Positions 43,664-53,819 of a stretch of 61,388 nucleotides of DNA are shown piece after piece. This DNA comes from Bacteroidia bacterium (GTDB taxonomy: Bacteria > Bacteroidota > Bacteroidia > Bacteroidales > UBA932). The stretch covers positions 1 to 61,388 of the forward strand of contig JAGKTT010000006.1 in the NCBI GenBank assembly GCA_021153285.1, written 5' to 3'. The notes beneath the pieces are model-generated. The model was not told where the DNA came from and did no database searches. It was given only the letters and a program-made list of their open reading frames with translations. Position 1 is the stretch's first letter. Every line of letters begins with the position of its first letter. A program made the position numbers and the translations under genes.

Positions 43664-45000
43664 AGCATATCTGTTATAGGCTTTATGTATCTGTCAATAT
43701 TTCCTGCTCCGAATGTGATCAGTGTATCTACCGGCTCATTCTGCAGGTAATCCATCAGTTCTTCCTTCTTCATAATCACCTTCTCAGGCGCTGTCACATT
43801 TTCGAAAATGATTTCCGATGTGACTCCCGGTATAGGCTCTTCCCTGGCCGGATAAATATCCAGAAGGATAAGTTTGTCCACCTGGCTGAGTGCCTGTGCA
43901 AATTCATCTGCAAAATCTCTTGTCCTTGTATAGAGATGAGGCTGGAAAATAGCTGTGAGCTTTCTGCCCGGAAACATTTCCCGCATTGAACTTACTGCAG
44001 CGGCAATTTCCTTAGGGTGGTGGGCGTAATCGTCAATGTATGAGCATTCCGGAGTGTTGAGGTGAATGTCGAATCTTCTCTTGACTCCCTGGAATGAAGC
44101 CAGAGCGGCCTTTACCTTTTCCGGCTCCAGACCGTATGTGAGGGCGATGGCAGATGCTGCCACAGCATTCTCTACATTGATCCAGCCGGGGATTCCCACC
44201 TTGCACTCCTGGATAACTCCTCCCGGCCAATGAAGGTCGAAAGTGAAATATCCGCACTCATCCACTTTGATGGAGGCAGCATAGAAATCAGCTTCTGCGC
44301 TGTCATATGAATATCTGAGTATATCCGCCTTGGTGTCTTCCTTGGTTATAGGAAGTCCGAGTTTTGTTATTACCGTTCCGCTGACCTGTGCTGCAAATGC
44401 CTTGAAGGCCTCGTGCATATTGCTGATGTCCGAATAAATGTCCAGATGGTCGGCATCCATAGATGTGATTACAGCAGTTTCCGGGAAAAGCTGGAGGAAC
44501 GAACGGTCGAATTCATCAGCTTCGGCCACTATAGTGTTGTTTTCGCTGACAAGAAGGTTCGTGTTATGGTTCTTCGATATTCCTCCAAGGAATGCAGAGC
44601 ATCCTTCGCCGCTGTCCTGGAAAATGTGGGCCAGAAGCGTACTGGTGGTCGTCTTTCCGTGTGTTCCGGCTACGGCCAGACATCGCTGACCTTGAGCTAT
44701 CTCTCCCAGAGTACGTGAACGCTTGATCACTCTGTATCCCTTTTCCTGTACATACACAAGCTCTCCCATATCCTTAGGAATGGCAGGAGTATATACTACC
44801 AATGTCTTTTCCACATCCTTCGGGATATAGTCAGTATTGTCTTCATAATGTACCTCTATACCCTCGTTTTCAAGTGCAAGGGTGAGCTCTGAAGGTGTCT
44901 TGTCATATCCTGTCACCTTCAGTCCCTTCTGATGATAATATCGGGCAATGGCACTCATTCCGATGCCTCCGATTCCTATGAAATATATATTGCTGTACAT
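43648..45000 (-). CDS. murC: UDP-N-acetylmuramate-L-alanine ligase
   Basis: The 450-residue Mur ligase adds L-Ala to UDP-MurNAc. The start IYFIGIGGIGMSAIARYY holds the nucleotide-sugar binding glycine loop, LAVAGTHGKTTTSTLLAHI near residue 110 the ATP P-loop, and YIDDYAHHPKEIAAA near residue 325 the MurC-specific C-terminal motif. Its ATG shares one base with the murG stop. Confidence 0.97.
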   Translation of the reverse strand: MYSNIYFIGIGGIGMSAIARYYHQKGLKVTGYDKTPSELTLALENEGIEVHYEDNTDYIPKDVEKTLVVYTPAIPKDMGELVYVQEKGYRVIKRSRTLGEIAQGQRCLAVAGTHGKTTTSTLLAHIFQDSGEGCSAFLGGISKNHNTNLLVSENNTIVAEADEFDRSFLQLFPETAVITSMDADHLDIYSDISNMHEAFKAFAAQVSGTVITKLGLPITKEDTKADILRYSYDSAEADFYAASIKVDECGYFTFDLHWPGGVIQECKVGIPGWINVENAVAASAIALTYGLEPEKVKAALASFQGVKRRFDIHLNTPECSYIDDYAHHPKEIAAAVSSMREMFPGRKLTAIFQPHLYTRTRDFADEFAQALSQVDKLILLDIYPAREEPIPGVTSEIIFENVTAPEKVIMKKEELMDYLQNEPVDTLITFGAGNIDRYIKPITDMLCQRL

Positions 45001-46142
45001 TATCCTATTATCTTATAAGCTTCATCTACGATCTCACGGGCAGCCTCGGTCTTGGCCAATGCCGCTATATTTCTTTCCATAAGAGCGATCTTTTCCGGGT
45101 TTTCTATCAATGCGCAGGCAGTCTGCATCAGTTTCGCATCAGCCTCGCTGTCCTTTACGATCATTCCGGCATCCTTTCTCACCAATGCCATCGCGTTATG
45201 TGTCTGATGATCTTCCGTCACATTCGGAGACGGGACGAAAATTGATGCCTTATGCGCTGCGCAAAGCTCTGAAATCGAGCTTGCTCCAGACCTTGAAATG
45301 ACAATGTCGGCTGCTGCGTAAGCCAGGTCCATCCTCTTTATGAAGTCTGAATGATGGATGTATTTCAGGCAGTCTCCTCCAAGTCCTTTCTCCAGAGCTT
45401 CATTCATAAAGGCATCTACAGATGGCTTGTAGTATTTTCCGCACTGCCATATTATTTCCAATCCTTCTCCTCCGGGGCATCCCTCGTTTATCCATTTCTT
45501 CATCGCATTGTTCAGAGTCCCGCTTCCAAGGCTTCCACCCACGATGAATATATGCTTTCTTGCAGGGTCGAGATTGTAGAAACCCATAGCCTCCTGCTTC
45601 ATCTGTTCAGTAGCAGGAACAATCTCCTTCCTGATAGGATTTCCCGTAAGTATGATCCTGTCGGCAGGGAAAAATCTTTCCATTCCCTCGTATGCCACGC
45701 ATATGGCTTTTGCCTTCTTTCCTAGAATCTTGTTGGTAAGTCCGGCGAATCCGTTCTGTTCCTGGATGAGGGTCGGTATGCCCAGACGTGACGCTGCCCA
45801 GAGCAGGGGAGCGCTGGCATATCCTCCGACTCCTATGGCAATGTCAGGACGGAATTCTCTGATCAGCTTCTTTGCCATTCTTACGCTTTTGATCACCTTG
45901 AACGGCAGGGCGAGATTTGACAATGTCAGGCTTCTCTTGAGTCCTGCTACAGGCAGTCCTACGATTTCATATCCGGCTGCCGGTACACGCTCCATTTCCA
46001 TCCTTCCTTCTGCTCCGACAAAAAGGATTTCGGTTTCAGGATTCATCTCCTTGAGCTTGTTCGCTATGGAAAGGGCCGGGAAGATATGACCTCCTGTGCC
46101 GCCTCCGCTGATTATTGCCTTTATCTTTCTGTAATTTCCCAT
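45000..46142 (-). CDS. murG: UDP-GlcNAc:undecaprenyl-PP-MurNAc-pentapeptide GlcNAc transferase
   Basis: The 380-residue GT28 enzyme makes lipid II from lipid I at the inner face of the membrane. The two glycine loops are visible, ISGGGTGGHIFPALSIA near residue 10 and IGVGGYASAPLLWAA near residue 100, as is the donor-site block SRSGASSISELCAAHKASIFVPSP near residue 280. The gene lies five bases after ftsW. Confidence 0.97.
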   Translation of the reverse strand: MGNYRKIKAIISGGGTGGHIFPALSIANKLKEMNPETEILFVGAEGRMEMERVPAAGYEIVGLPVAGLKRSLTLSNLALPFKVIKSVRMAKKLIREFRPDIAIGVGGYASAPLLWAASRLGIPTLIQEQNGFAGLTNKILGKKAKAICVAYEGMERFFPADRIILTGNPIRKEIVPATEQMKQEAMGFYNLDPARKHIFIVGGSLGSGTLNNAMKKWINEGCPGGEGLEIIWQCGKYYKPSVDAFMNEALEKGLGGDCLKYIHHSDFIKRMDLAYAAADIVISRSGASSISELCAAHKASIFVPSPNVTEDHQTHNAMALVRKDAGMIVKDSEADAKLMQTACALIENPEKIALMERNIAALAKTEAAREIVDEAYKIIG

Positions 46143-46146
46143 TTCT

Positions 46147-47553
46147 CTATAGATGTGTTTCGTCTTCGATCTGTTCCAGCTGGTTGATTCTTTCCCGGAT
46201 CTCGTCTGTGCTGCTGAGCTGTGCTTCTTCCATCTGCTTCATCTTCGTGTTGACCATCTTGCTGATGGACAGTATTATTCCGAAGGCCATACAGAAGACG
46301 AGGAAGGCAGTCGCTCCGTCGCTCAGCAATGGCAATGTCTGTCCTGTCAAAGGTATGATACCGGCATTTACTGCTATGTGGAGGAATGCCTGTCCGGTTA
46401 TGAGGAATGCCAGTCCGCCTATCGCCACCTTCGCGAATTCGTTGCGGCACAGGCTCGTTATGGTCGAACATCGGGCTATCAGGCTAAGGTACAGCAGTAT
46501 TATGAAGATACCTCCTATAAGTCCTGATTCTTCGATGATGAAGCTGAACATATAATCGGAATATATGTGCGTAACATAATATTTCTGTGTACTGTTACCG
46601 ATTCTTTTACCAAGGAGGCCACCTTCGTGTATGGCTACCTTGGCGCCATATGGCTGTCTGAGCGAATCAAGAGCCTCGTAAAATTCCGTCGTTCCTTTCT
46701 CGTATCTTTCAAGTCTTTCGGTGGTGATCTTGTTACCTATACGACCTTCCAGTGTTCCCATTCGCTTCATCATCTGCCCATCCGAAGCCTTGTATATACC
46801 GAAACAGACGCCGATAAGGATCAGCAGGGCTGCTCCGGCTGCAAGGATTTCTTTGAAAGGGATTCCGCCTATGAGCATAGTGCCCAGGAGGATGGCTCCG
46901 ATAAAGAAACCGCTGGAATTACTTCCAACCAGTACCATACCGCTTATCAGCAGTGCCGGTATATATATGTAGAACAGGCGTTTGGCCAGAGGCTTTTTCA
47001 AAAATTCAAGATTCCTGACCTTTGACAGCCTGTTTGCCAGACGGAATGTCGGGCTTTCCGTTCCTTTTTCCATTGCCTCATTATCCTCCTTCATTCCGTG
47101 CAGAGCCCAAGCCAGGTACATCACCATCGCCACTTTGACTACTTCGAAAACGTGAAGCTGCAGACCGAATACATTCAGAGTTCTCCAGGCTTTGTTGATT
47201 TCTTCTGCACGTATGGGGCCGATATCAAGCTTACCGTGTGCATCAAGGATAGCCAGCAATATGAATGATATTATGAAGCCAAGCTGCGAAAAGAATCGGT
47301 ATATGCCGATTCTCGTTATGCACTTGTACAAAAAGAATATCAGGCACAGACCTCCAAGGGCCAGGACTCCCTGGTCCTTCATAATGTCGATGCGGCTCTT
47401 CTCGGAGAGCATTGGTGTAGAAGAGAATATTGCCAATACGGATATGACGATGAGAAGGAGAGCAACGATCCAGATGACCTTGTCTCCTTCAATACTGTCT
47501 ATGATGTTCCCGAGGCCCCATTTGCCGGCCTCCTTCTTTTTGCTTTCTTCCAT
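46147..47553 (-). CDS. ftsW: SEDS-family peptidoglycan polymerase FtsW
   Basis: The 468-residue membrane protein has about ten hydrophobic segments and the SEDS pattern, including the region YSDYMFSFIIEESGLIGGIFIILLY and a later AGIIPLTGQTLPLLSDGATAFLV block. FtsW polymerises septal glycan from lipid II together with FtsI. The C-terminus ends in a polar cytoplasmic tail. Position between murD and murG is standard. Confidence 0.95.
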   Translation of the reverse strand: MEESKKKEAGKWGLGNIIDSIEGDKVIWIVALLLIVISVLAIFSSTPMLSEKSRIDIMKDQGVLALGGLCLIFFLYKCITRIGIYRFFSQLGFIISFILLAILDAHGKLDIGPIRAEEINKAWRTLNVFGLQLHVFEVVKVAMVMYLAWALHGMKEDNEAMEKGTESPTFRLANRLSKVRNLEFLKKPLAKRLFYIYIPALLISGMVLVGSNSSGFFIGAILLGTMLIGGIPFKEILAAGAALLILIGVCFGIYKASDGQMMKRMGTLEGRIGNKITTERLERYEKGTTEFYEALDSLRQPYGAKVAIHEGGLLGKRIGNSTQKYYVTHIYSDYMFSFIIEESGLIGGIFIILLYLSLIARCSTITSLCRNEFAKVAIGGLAFLITGQAFLHIAVNAGIIPLTGQTLPLLSDGATAFLVFCMAFGIILSISKMVNTKMKQMEEAQLSSTDEIRERINQLEQIEDETHL

Positions 47554-47573
47554 ATGTTGTTACACCTCCCGGT

Positions 47574-48908
47574 CTAAAGATTCCTTACAGCTTCCTTGAA
47601 CTGTCTTCCTCTGTCTTCGTAATTCTTGAAGAGGTCGAAGCTTGCGCAGCAAGGTGAAAGCAGTACGACGTCTCCTGACTGAGCCAGTTCGCTGGCAAGC
47701 TGAACGGCGTCCTTTGCAGATGTCACGTCGTGAATTTCCGGAACGATTCCCTCGAATGACTCGTGGAATTTTGCATTGTCCAGTCCCATACAGATCATTG
47801 CCCTGCATTTCTCCTGAGCAAGAGGTATAAGGCTGGTGTAATCGTTGCCCTTGTCAGTGCCTCCGACAATCCATACTACAGGACGTGTCTGGCACTCGAG
47901 TGCATACCAGGCTGCGTCCACGTTTGTTGCCTTGGAGTCATTTATGTAAAGTACATCCTTGATGCTCAGGACTTTCTCCAATCTATGCTCGACAGACTGG
48001 AATGTCGCTAGACCATTGCGTATGACCTCATTGTCAATGTCCATAGCCTTTGCGGCAATAGCGGCTGCCATTGAGTTATATACATTGTGTTTTCCGCCGA
48101 GCGCCAGCTCCTGGAGGTACATATCGCATTCTTCCTCCTTGTAGCGGACAATCATCCTGTCCTCCTTGACGAATGCTCCCTGTGCCACCTCCTCTTTCTG
48201 AGAGAAAGGAAGCTTCTGGGCCTTCATCACTATCTGGTCCAGATGCCTGATGGTGATGTCGTCGTCAGAGCAGAAAATGAAACAGTCGTCACTGGACATA
48301 TTGCGTGTGATGCGGAATTTTGACTTTACATAGTTCTCCATCTTGTAGTCATATCTGTCCAGATGATCAGGTGTGATATTGGTGATGATGGCGATGTCAG
48401 CCTTGAAGTCGTATACGTTGTCCAGCTGGAAGCTGCTGAGTTCCAGGACATAGATGTCGTGTTTTTCTGTCGCCACCTGATATGCGTAGCTTTTTCCGAT
48501 ATTGCCTCCAAGTCCTACATTCAGTCCAGCCTGCTGGAGCAGATGGTATATCAGGGAGGTAGTGGTGGTCTTGCCGTTGCTTCCGGTGATGCAGACCTTC
48601 TTCGCAGTGTCATAGCGACCTGCAAATTCTATTTCAGAGATGATTCCGATGCCGTTTTCCACGATTTTCTGCACCATCGGAGCCTTAGGCGGAATGCCCG
48701 GACTCTTGACTACTTCATCAGCATTGAGGATGAGCTCCTCTGAATGCCTGCCCTGCTCATATGGGATTTCCCACTCGTCGAGTACGGCGGTGTACTTCTG
48801 AGGTATCTGACCCATATCAGAGAGGAAAACATCATAACCTTTAACTTTTGCGAGGACAGCAGAACCTACTCCGCTTTCGCCTCCACCAAGAACCACTAAT
48901 CTTGACAT
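47574..48908 (-). CDS. murD: UDP-N-acetylmuramoylalanine-D-glutamate ligase
   Basis: The 444-residue Mur ligase adds D-Glu. It opens RLVVLGGGESGVGSAVLA, has the P-loop in VCITGSNGKTTTTSLIYHLL near residue 110, the block YINDSKATNVDAAWYALE near residue 315, and a C-terminal VLLSPCCASFDLFKNYEDRG motif typical of MurD. Confidence 0.97.
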   Translation of the reverse strand: MSRLVVLGGGESGVGSAVLAKVKGYDVFLSDMGQIPQKYTAVLDEWEIPYEQGRHSEELILNADEVVKSPGIPPKAPMVQKIVENGIGIISEIEFAGRYDTAKKVCITGSNGKTTTTSLIYHLLQQAGLNVGLGGNIGKSYAYQVATEKHDIYVLELSSFQLDNVYDFKADIAIITNITPDHLDRYDYKMENYVKSKFRITRNMSSDDCFIFCSDDDITIRHLDQIVMKAQKLPFSQKEEVAQGAFVKEDRMIVRYKEEECDMYLQELALGGKHNVYNSMAAAIAAKAMDIDNEVIRNGLATFQSVEHRLEKVLSIKDVLYINDSKATNVDAAWYALECQTRPVVWIVGGTDKGNDYTSLIPLAQEKCRAMICMGLDNAKFHESFEGIVPEIHDVTSAKDAVQLASELAQSGDVVLLSPCCASFDLFKNYEDRGRQFKEAVRNL

Positions 48909-48929
48909 ATATATTATATATAAAGTACT

Positions 48930-50222
48930 TTATCTGATCTTCAATAATGCTATTGTAATTACGGCGAGGATCATTCCTACAATCCAGAATCTTGTGACGA
49001 TCTTCGCCTCCGGAAGAGCTTTCTTCGGCCACTGGATAAGGGCTGGTACTCCTTCTTTCTGGTAGTGATGATGAAGAGGTGCCATCCTGAATATTCTTCG
49101 GCCTTCACCGTATTTCTTCTTTGTGTATTTGAAATAGAATCTCTGCATCAGAACCGAGAGGCTTTCCACGAAGAAGATTCCGCAGAGGATCGGGAGCAGA
49201 AGTTCCTTTCTGATCAATACCGCACAGACTCCGATGATTCCTCCCAGCATAAGGCTTCCGGTGTCACCCATAAAAACCTGTGCAGGGAATGAATTGTACC
49301 ACAGGAATCCGATGAGCGCTCCCACGAATGCTGACATAAACACCGCGATTTCACCGCTTCCCGGGATATACATAATGTTGAGGTATTCCGCGTTGACTAT
49401 ATTGCCTGAGAGCCAGGCAAATATGCCCAATACTACCCCTACGATGGCAGATGAGCCTGTGGCCAGGCCGTCCATTCCGTCTGTGAGATTCACTCCGTTG
49501 GAGCAGGCGGTGATTACTATGATGATCATCAGCATATATATCGCCCATTTGCAATACCAGCCGAACGTTCCTTTGAAAGGGGAGAGCCACTTATAGTCGA
49601 ACTCGTGATCCTTTATAAAAGGAATCGTGGTCTTTGTGCTTTTTATCACGTCGTGGTTTTCCACTACTCTGATTGTTCCTTCGTCACCTGAAGCTTCTTC
49701 CACTGCTTCAGCGGTAATGCTTTCCTGAACATTTACTTTTTCTCTGACTACAATGTCATCACTGAAGCATACTGCAAGCGCTATTGCAAGTCCGAGCAGT
49801 CCTTGGGCAATCAGTTTGCCCTTCTCGCTCATACCCTCCTTGTTCTTTCTGAATACCTTGATATAGTCATCTGCAAATCCGATAAGGAAGAACCATACAG
49901 TGCTGACAATCAGTAGTATATTGTAGATGTTAGTCAGGTCTGCGAACAACAGTACAGGAATGATGATGGAAAGGAATATGATGATTCCTCCCATTGTCGG
50001 AGTACCTTTCTTCTGCATCTGGCCTTCCAGTCCGAGATCTCTGATCTCTTCTCCGATCTGTTTCTTCTGAATCCATCTGATGATGTTCTTGCCTGCAAAT
50101 ATCGATATGAGCAGGGCTAATGTGAATGATGTAATGGCCCTGAAGGACAGATAGCTGAAAAGGCCCTGTCCCGGAATGTCGATTCCGATCTCCTTCAGGT
50201 ATTCTATCAAGTGGTATATCAT
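48930..50222 (-). CDS. mraY: Phospho-N-acetylmuramoyl-pentapeptide transferase
   Basis: The 430-residue integral membrane enzyme forms lipid I from UDP-MurNAc-pentapeptide and undecaprenyl phosphate. Signatures are KKGTPTMGGIIIFLSI near residue 70, FLIGFADDYIKVFRKN with the catalytic DD near residue 115, NLTDGMDGLATGSSA near residue 240, and FMGDTGSLMLGG. It is longer than the E. coli enzyme (360) owing to a polar insertion at residues about 155-215, as in other Bacteroidota. Hydrophobic segments number about ten. Confidence 0.97.
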   Translation of the reverse strand: MIYHLIEYLKEIGIDIPGQGLFSYLSFRAITSFTLALLISIFAGKNIIRWIQKKQIGEEIRDLGLEGQMQKKGTPTMGGIIIFLSIIIPVLLFADLTNIYNILLIVSTVWFFLIGFADDYIKVFRKNKEGMSEKGKLIAQGLLGLAIALAVCFSDDIVVREKVNVQESITAEAVEEASGDEGTIRVVENHDVIKSTKTTIPFIKDHEFDYKWLSPFKGTFGWYCKWAIYMLMIIIVITACSNGVNLTDGMDGLATGSSAIVGVVLGIFAWLSGNIVNAEYLNIMYIPGSGEIAVFMSAFVGALIGFLWYNSFPAQVFMGDTGSLMLGGIIGVCAVLIRKELLLPILCGIFFVESLSVLMQRFYFKYTKKKYGEGRRIFRMAPLHHHYQKEGVPALIQWPKKALPEAKIVTRFWIVGMILAVITIALLKIR

Positions 50223-50225
50223 TGT

Positions 50226-51698
50226 TTATATTGCTTCAAAAATTTCTGTTACTATCTCTCTTTCGTCGAAATGCTTCTTCTCTGTTCCGATGATCTGGTA
50301 TGTCTCGTGTCCTTTGCCGGCAAGAAGGATCGTAGCTCCCTGTCCCGCTATCATTATTGCCGTACGGATGGCTTCTTCGCGGTCCTCGATGAACAGTGAT
50401 CTCGCTCTTCCGCTTATATCCAGACCTTCTTTGATGTCTGCCATTATGTCAGCGGTTTTTTCTGTGCGGCTGTTATCGGATGTCACGATGATCCTGTCAG
50501 CGAATTTCTGTGCGATTGCCGCCATTTCCGGTCTCTTGGTCCTGTCCCTGTCTCCTCCGCATCCGAAAAGGCATATCAGCTCGTGTTCCGGAGCAATTTC
50601 TCTTAGGGTTTTCAATACGTTCTCAAGTGCATCAGGTGTGTGAGCGTAATCTATGATGACCGAAATGTCCTTCGGGCCTCTGATATTTTCCAGTCTTCCA
50701 AGTGCAGGTCTCAGACTGCTCAGTGCTACCAATGCTTCCTGAGGGTCGGCTCCCAATGTTATTGCGGTAGTGTAGATGGCCAGCAGGTTGTAGGCGTTAT
50801 GGATGCCGATGAGGCAGCTCCAGCTGTCGCGGTCATCGATCCTCAATAGCATTCCTTCGAAACTCTGTTCAATGATTCTGCAGGTATGGTCCGCTATCTT
50901 CCTGCACGAATATGTCACTACCTTTGCCTTGGTGTTCTGCATCATCACCATTCCGTTGCGGTCGTCTATGTTAGTGATGGCATAGGCCTCGGGACTGAGA
51001 TTGTCAAAGAAAAGCTTCTTGCATCTGAGATACTCAGCGAATGTCTTATGATAGTCCAGGTGGTCGTGAGTAAGATTCGAGAAGATTCCTACCTTGAATT
51101 CCAGTCCTGCGATTCTTTCCTGCTCCACTCCGATAGAGCTCACTTCCATAAAGCAATATGCACATCCTGCATCGACCATTTCGCTCAACAGTGAGTTGAT
51201 GGTGAGTGGGTCAGATGTGGTGTTGACAGCTTCTGTTCCCTTTGAACCCACATAGTTCGCAATGGTGGAAAGCAGTCCGCAGCTGTATCCCATAGCTGTG
51301 AACATCCTGTAAAGGAGTGTCACGGTAGTGGTCTTGCCGTTTGTTCCGGTAATTCCTACGAGGGTAAGCTTGCGTGAAGGATTGTCGTAAAAATTGGCCG
51401 CAATGATGGCCAGCGCATATCTTGCGGACTCAGCTTTTATCAGTACGATGTTTTTGTTGCCTGATTCATTGACTTGATTCTCAGTGGTTTTCGAGTCTTC
51501 GTATACTATGGCGGCAGCTCCTTTGCTGATGGCTGAAGCTATATATCTATGACCGTCGCTTGCAAATCCCTTTACAGCCACGAAAAGCGATCCGGGAGTT
51601 ACCTTCCTCGAATCGCAGCATATGGCGCTTATCTCGGTCTTTCCATCTCCGGAAATCAGAACGCAGCCGCTGTTCTTTATTATGGTGTCAAGTCTCAT
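50226..51698 (-). CDS. murE: UDP-MurNAc-tripeptide synthetase
   Basis: The ATG at 51698 (MRLDTIIKNSG) is chosen; the in-frame upstream part overlaps the end of ftsI. The 490-residue enzyme adds the third peptide residue, meso-diaminopimelate in Gram-negative bacteria. P-loop GITGTNGKTTTVTLLYRM lies near residue 110. The substrate-selecting motif, DNPR in diaminopimelate-specific enzymes, reads DNSR here (TSDNSRTEKTADIM); the arginine is kept. Its ATG overlaps the ftsI stop by 4 bases. Confidence 0.95.
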   Translation of the reverse strand: MRLDTIIKNSGCVLISGDGKTEISAICCDSRKVTPGSLFVAVKGFASDGHRYIASAISKGAAAIVYEDSKTTENQVNESGNKNIVLIKAESARYALAIIAANFYDNPSRKLTLVGITGTNGKTTTVTLLYRMFTAMGYSCGLLSTIANYVGSKGTEAVNTTSDPLTINSLLSEMVDAGCAYCFMEVSSIGVEQERIAGLEFKVGIFSNLTHDHLDYHKTFAEYLRCKKLFFDNLSPEAYAITNIDDRNGMVMMQNTKAKVVTYSCRKIADHTCRIIEQSFEGMLLRIDDRDSWSCLIGIHNAYNLLAIYTTAITLGADPQEALVALSSLRPALGRLENIRGPKDISVIIDYAHTPDALENVLKTLREIAPEHELICLFGCGGDRDRTKRPEMAAIAQKFADRIIVTSDNSRTEKTADIMADIKEGLDISGRARSLFIEDREEAIRTAIMIAGQGATILLAGKGHETYQIIGTEKKHFDEREIVTEIFEAI

Positions 51699-53812
51699 TG
51701 CAATGTTATGGTAATGGTTTCTCCTTTTTTCAGTTTTTCTCCGGCAGAAGGCGTCTGGGATGTTACGTGTCCGGTGCCTGTGTGTCTGCATCTGTAACCG
51801 TTGTTCTCGATGGCGAATATCGCATCTCTAAGCCCCAGCCCTGTCAGATCCGGAATCGGTGTGTCAGATGAATTGCCTGTAGTGATATGATCAGCAAGCA
51901 TCTGCGGTACCTCTCCTCTTGATTTCAGCCTGTCTCCCCATTCAGGGCTGTATGCCCATAGCTCGTCAGCTATATCCTTGAATGTAAGTGCCGGAATGCT
52001 TCCTCCGTAGACATTGTGACTTATCAGCCTGGTATAGACTACTACTATTGCTGTGTATTGCGGTTCATCTGCAGGGAAGAATCCTACGAATGTGGCCTGA
52101 TGCTTCTTTCTGCCTTCTATGTCTTCATAAGGATCCCTGCTCCCCGGCCTTTCTTCTGGAAGAAGGTGCATTCTTGATGTGCCTGTCTTTCCCGCTACGA
52201 TACACTTGGTGTTTTTCAGCTGTTTTGCTGTACCTTCCAATGTTACCATCTTCAAGGCTCGTGTAAGAGTGTCAGCAGTCGCTTTGGAACAGATCGCTCC
52301 GTTGAGTATCACCGGTTCGAATTTCTGCAGCACTTTTCCATTGTCTTCTATGCTTTCCACGACATATGGCTTCATCATCTTGCCGTCATTTGCAATTGCA
52401 TTGTAGAAGGTGGCTACCTGAAGAGGGGTGACACTGGTCGAATATCCGATCGAAACGTTTGCCAGGTCATAAATTGTCCATCTTGGGTTCGACGGGTCCG
52501 GAATTACCGGGCTGCCAAAGCCGTATTCCTTCAGGTCGAATTCGTACGCATCACCGAAATTGTATGCGTGCAGCCTGTCGATGAACCTTTCCGGATGCTC
52601 CCCGTAATTATCCTTCACAAGCCTGCGGAACACATAGTTCGATGAAATCTTGAATCCGTCGATGACCGATATTTTATCAGTATGGTTCCTCTGCTCGTAC
52701 GTGGTTATATAATTGTCCGGTTTGAATTTCGGCATATCGCTCATAATGCCGTGGTTGGTCGGCATCTTGTCTTCGAGCTTCACCTTTCCGTCTTCCAGAA
52801 GAGTAGTAAGGGTGACTGCCTTGAATACGGAACCAGGTTCTGCCGGTCTTCCTGCAGCGAGATTGAATATTTCCTTGAATTCTCCCTGTTTGTTCTTCTG
52901 GAGATTCACCATTGCCCTGACGGCTCCTGTCTCCACCTCGAGAATCACCACGCAGCCTCCCACGATGTCTTCTTCGACGGCAATGTTCTTTCTGAGTGCT
53001 CTGTCAGCGATGTCCTGAATGTCAATGTCCAGAGTGCTTCTGATGTCGAATCCGTGCTCGACAGCGACGATATTGCTGTCTACATCCTTGATCATTGCCC
53101 TCTTGTCGGTGACCTTCTTCCATTCTGCACCTTTCTTTCCGTGCAGGATGTAGTCATATTTGCCTTCTATGCCGATATGTTTGCTGTTAGTGTCGCTGTT
53201 GTGCTTTACGTATCCTATGACTCTACCTGCCAGATCTCCGTATGGATATTGTCTGGTCTCTCTTTTTTCTACAATAAGGCCTCCCTTGGTCTGCTTCTCA
53301 TTGAAAAGCGGGAGCTCCTTGAGCTGAAGCAGTACGCCGTGGTCGATGTTCTTGACAATGGAAACGTACTTGCGCTTCTTGTTTCTTCCGTCAATGATGA
53401 GATTCCTGTAGTATTCCTCATTCTTCCCTTCTTCCTTCAGCACCTGAGGCAGTCTTGCCGCCAGCTCATATGCTTTCGCAATCCATTTGTCTTCGTTCTC
53501 CTTACCCTTCTTGGAATCCTTGTCGTGGGCTTCTTTCATAACATAGCAGTCCATATAGATGTCGTACATAGGTGTAGACATCGCGAGCAGCTTGCCGTTA
53601 TGGTCGATGATCGCACCTCTGTCCGGATTTATGTCCTGCTTCTTTCTTGATGGCTGGAAATAGGTGATATATTGGGGATCCGGTTCCCAGAAGTACTGAG
53701 TGATGAATATGCTTATTACGGATGCAATGGCCAGACCGATGAATACGACGTGGAATAAGGTCAGCACGTCGCTGGCCCTTTGATTCTGCCTGTCTGTCGT
53801 TTTTTTAATCAT
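51695..53812 (-). CDS. ftsI: Penicillin-binding protein 3 / FtsI-type transpeptidase with PASTA domain
   Basis: The 705-residue class B PBP crosslinks septal peptidoglycan. One N-terminal membrane segment (FHVVFIGLAIASVISIFITQYF) is followed by a dimerisation domain (DPNRG-like NPDRGAIIDHNGKLLAMSTP) and the transpeptidase: serine in AEPGSVFKAVTL near residue 325, SSNYV near residue 382, and KTGTSRMHL near residue 560. The last 60 residues form one PASTA domain (PDLTGLGLRDAIFAIENNGY), unusual in proteobacterial FtsI but common in this phylum. Confidence 0.95.
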   Translation of the reverse strand: MIKKTTDRQNQRASDVLTLFHVVFIGLAIASVISIFITQYFWEPDPQYITYFQPSRKKQDINPDRGAIIDHNGKLLAMSTPMYDIYMDCYVMKEAHDKDSKKGKENEDKWIAKAYELAARLPQVLKEEGKNEEYYRNLIIDGRNKKRKYVSIVKNIDHGVLLQLKELPLFNEKQTKGGLIVEKRETRQYPYGDLAGRVIGYVKHNSDTNSKHIGIEGKYDYILHGKKGAEWKKVTDKRAMIKDVDSNIVAVEHGFDIRSTLDIDIQDIADRALRKNIAVEEDIVGGCVVILEVETGAVRAMVNLQKNKQGEFKEIFNLAAGRPAEPGSVFKAVTLTTLLEDGKVKLEDKMPTNHGIMSDMPKFKPDNYITTYEQRNHTDKISVIDGFKISSNYVFRRLVKDNYGEHPERFIDRLHAYNFGDAYEFDLKEYGFGSPVIPDPSNPRWTIYDLANVSIGYSTSVTPLQVATFYNAIANDGKMMKPYVVESIEDNGKVLQKFEPVILNGAICSKATADTLTRALKMVTLEGTAKQLKNTKCIVAGKTGTSRMHLLPEERPGSRDPYEDIEGRKKHQATFVGFFPADEPQYTAIVVVYTRLISHNVYGGSIPALTFKDIADELWAYSPEWGDRLKSRGEVPQMLADHITTGNSSDTPIPDLTGLGLRDAIFAIENNGYRCRHTGTGHVTSQTPSAGEKLKKGETITITLQ

Positions 53813-53819
53813 CTGTCCC

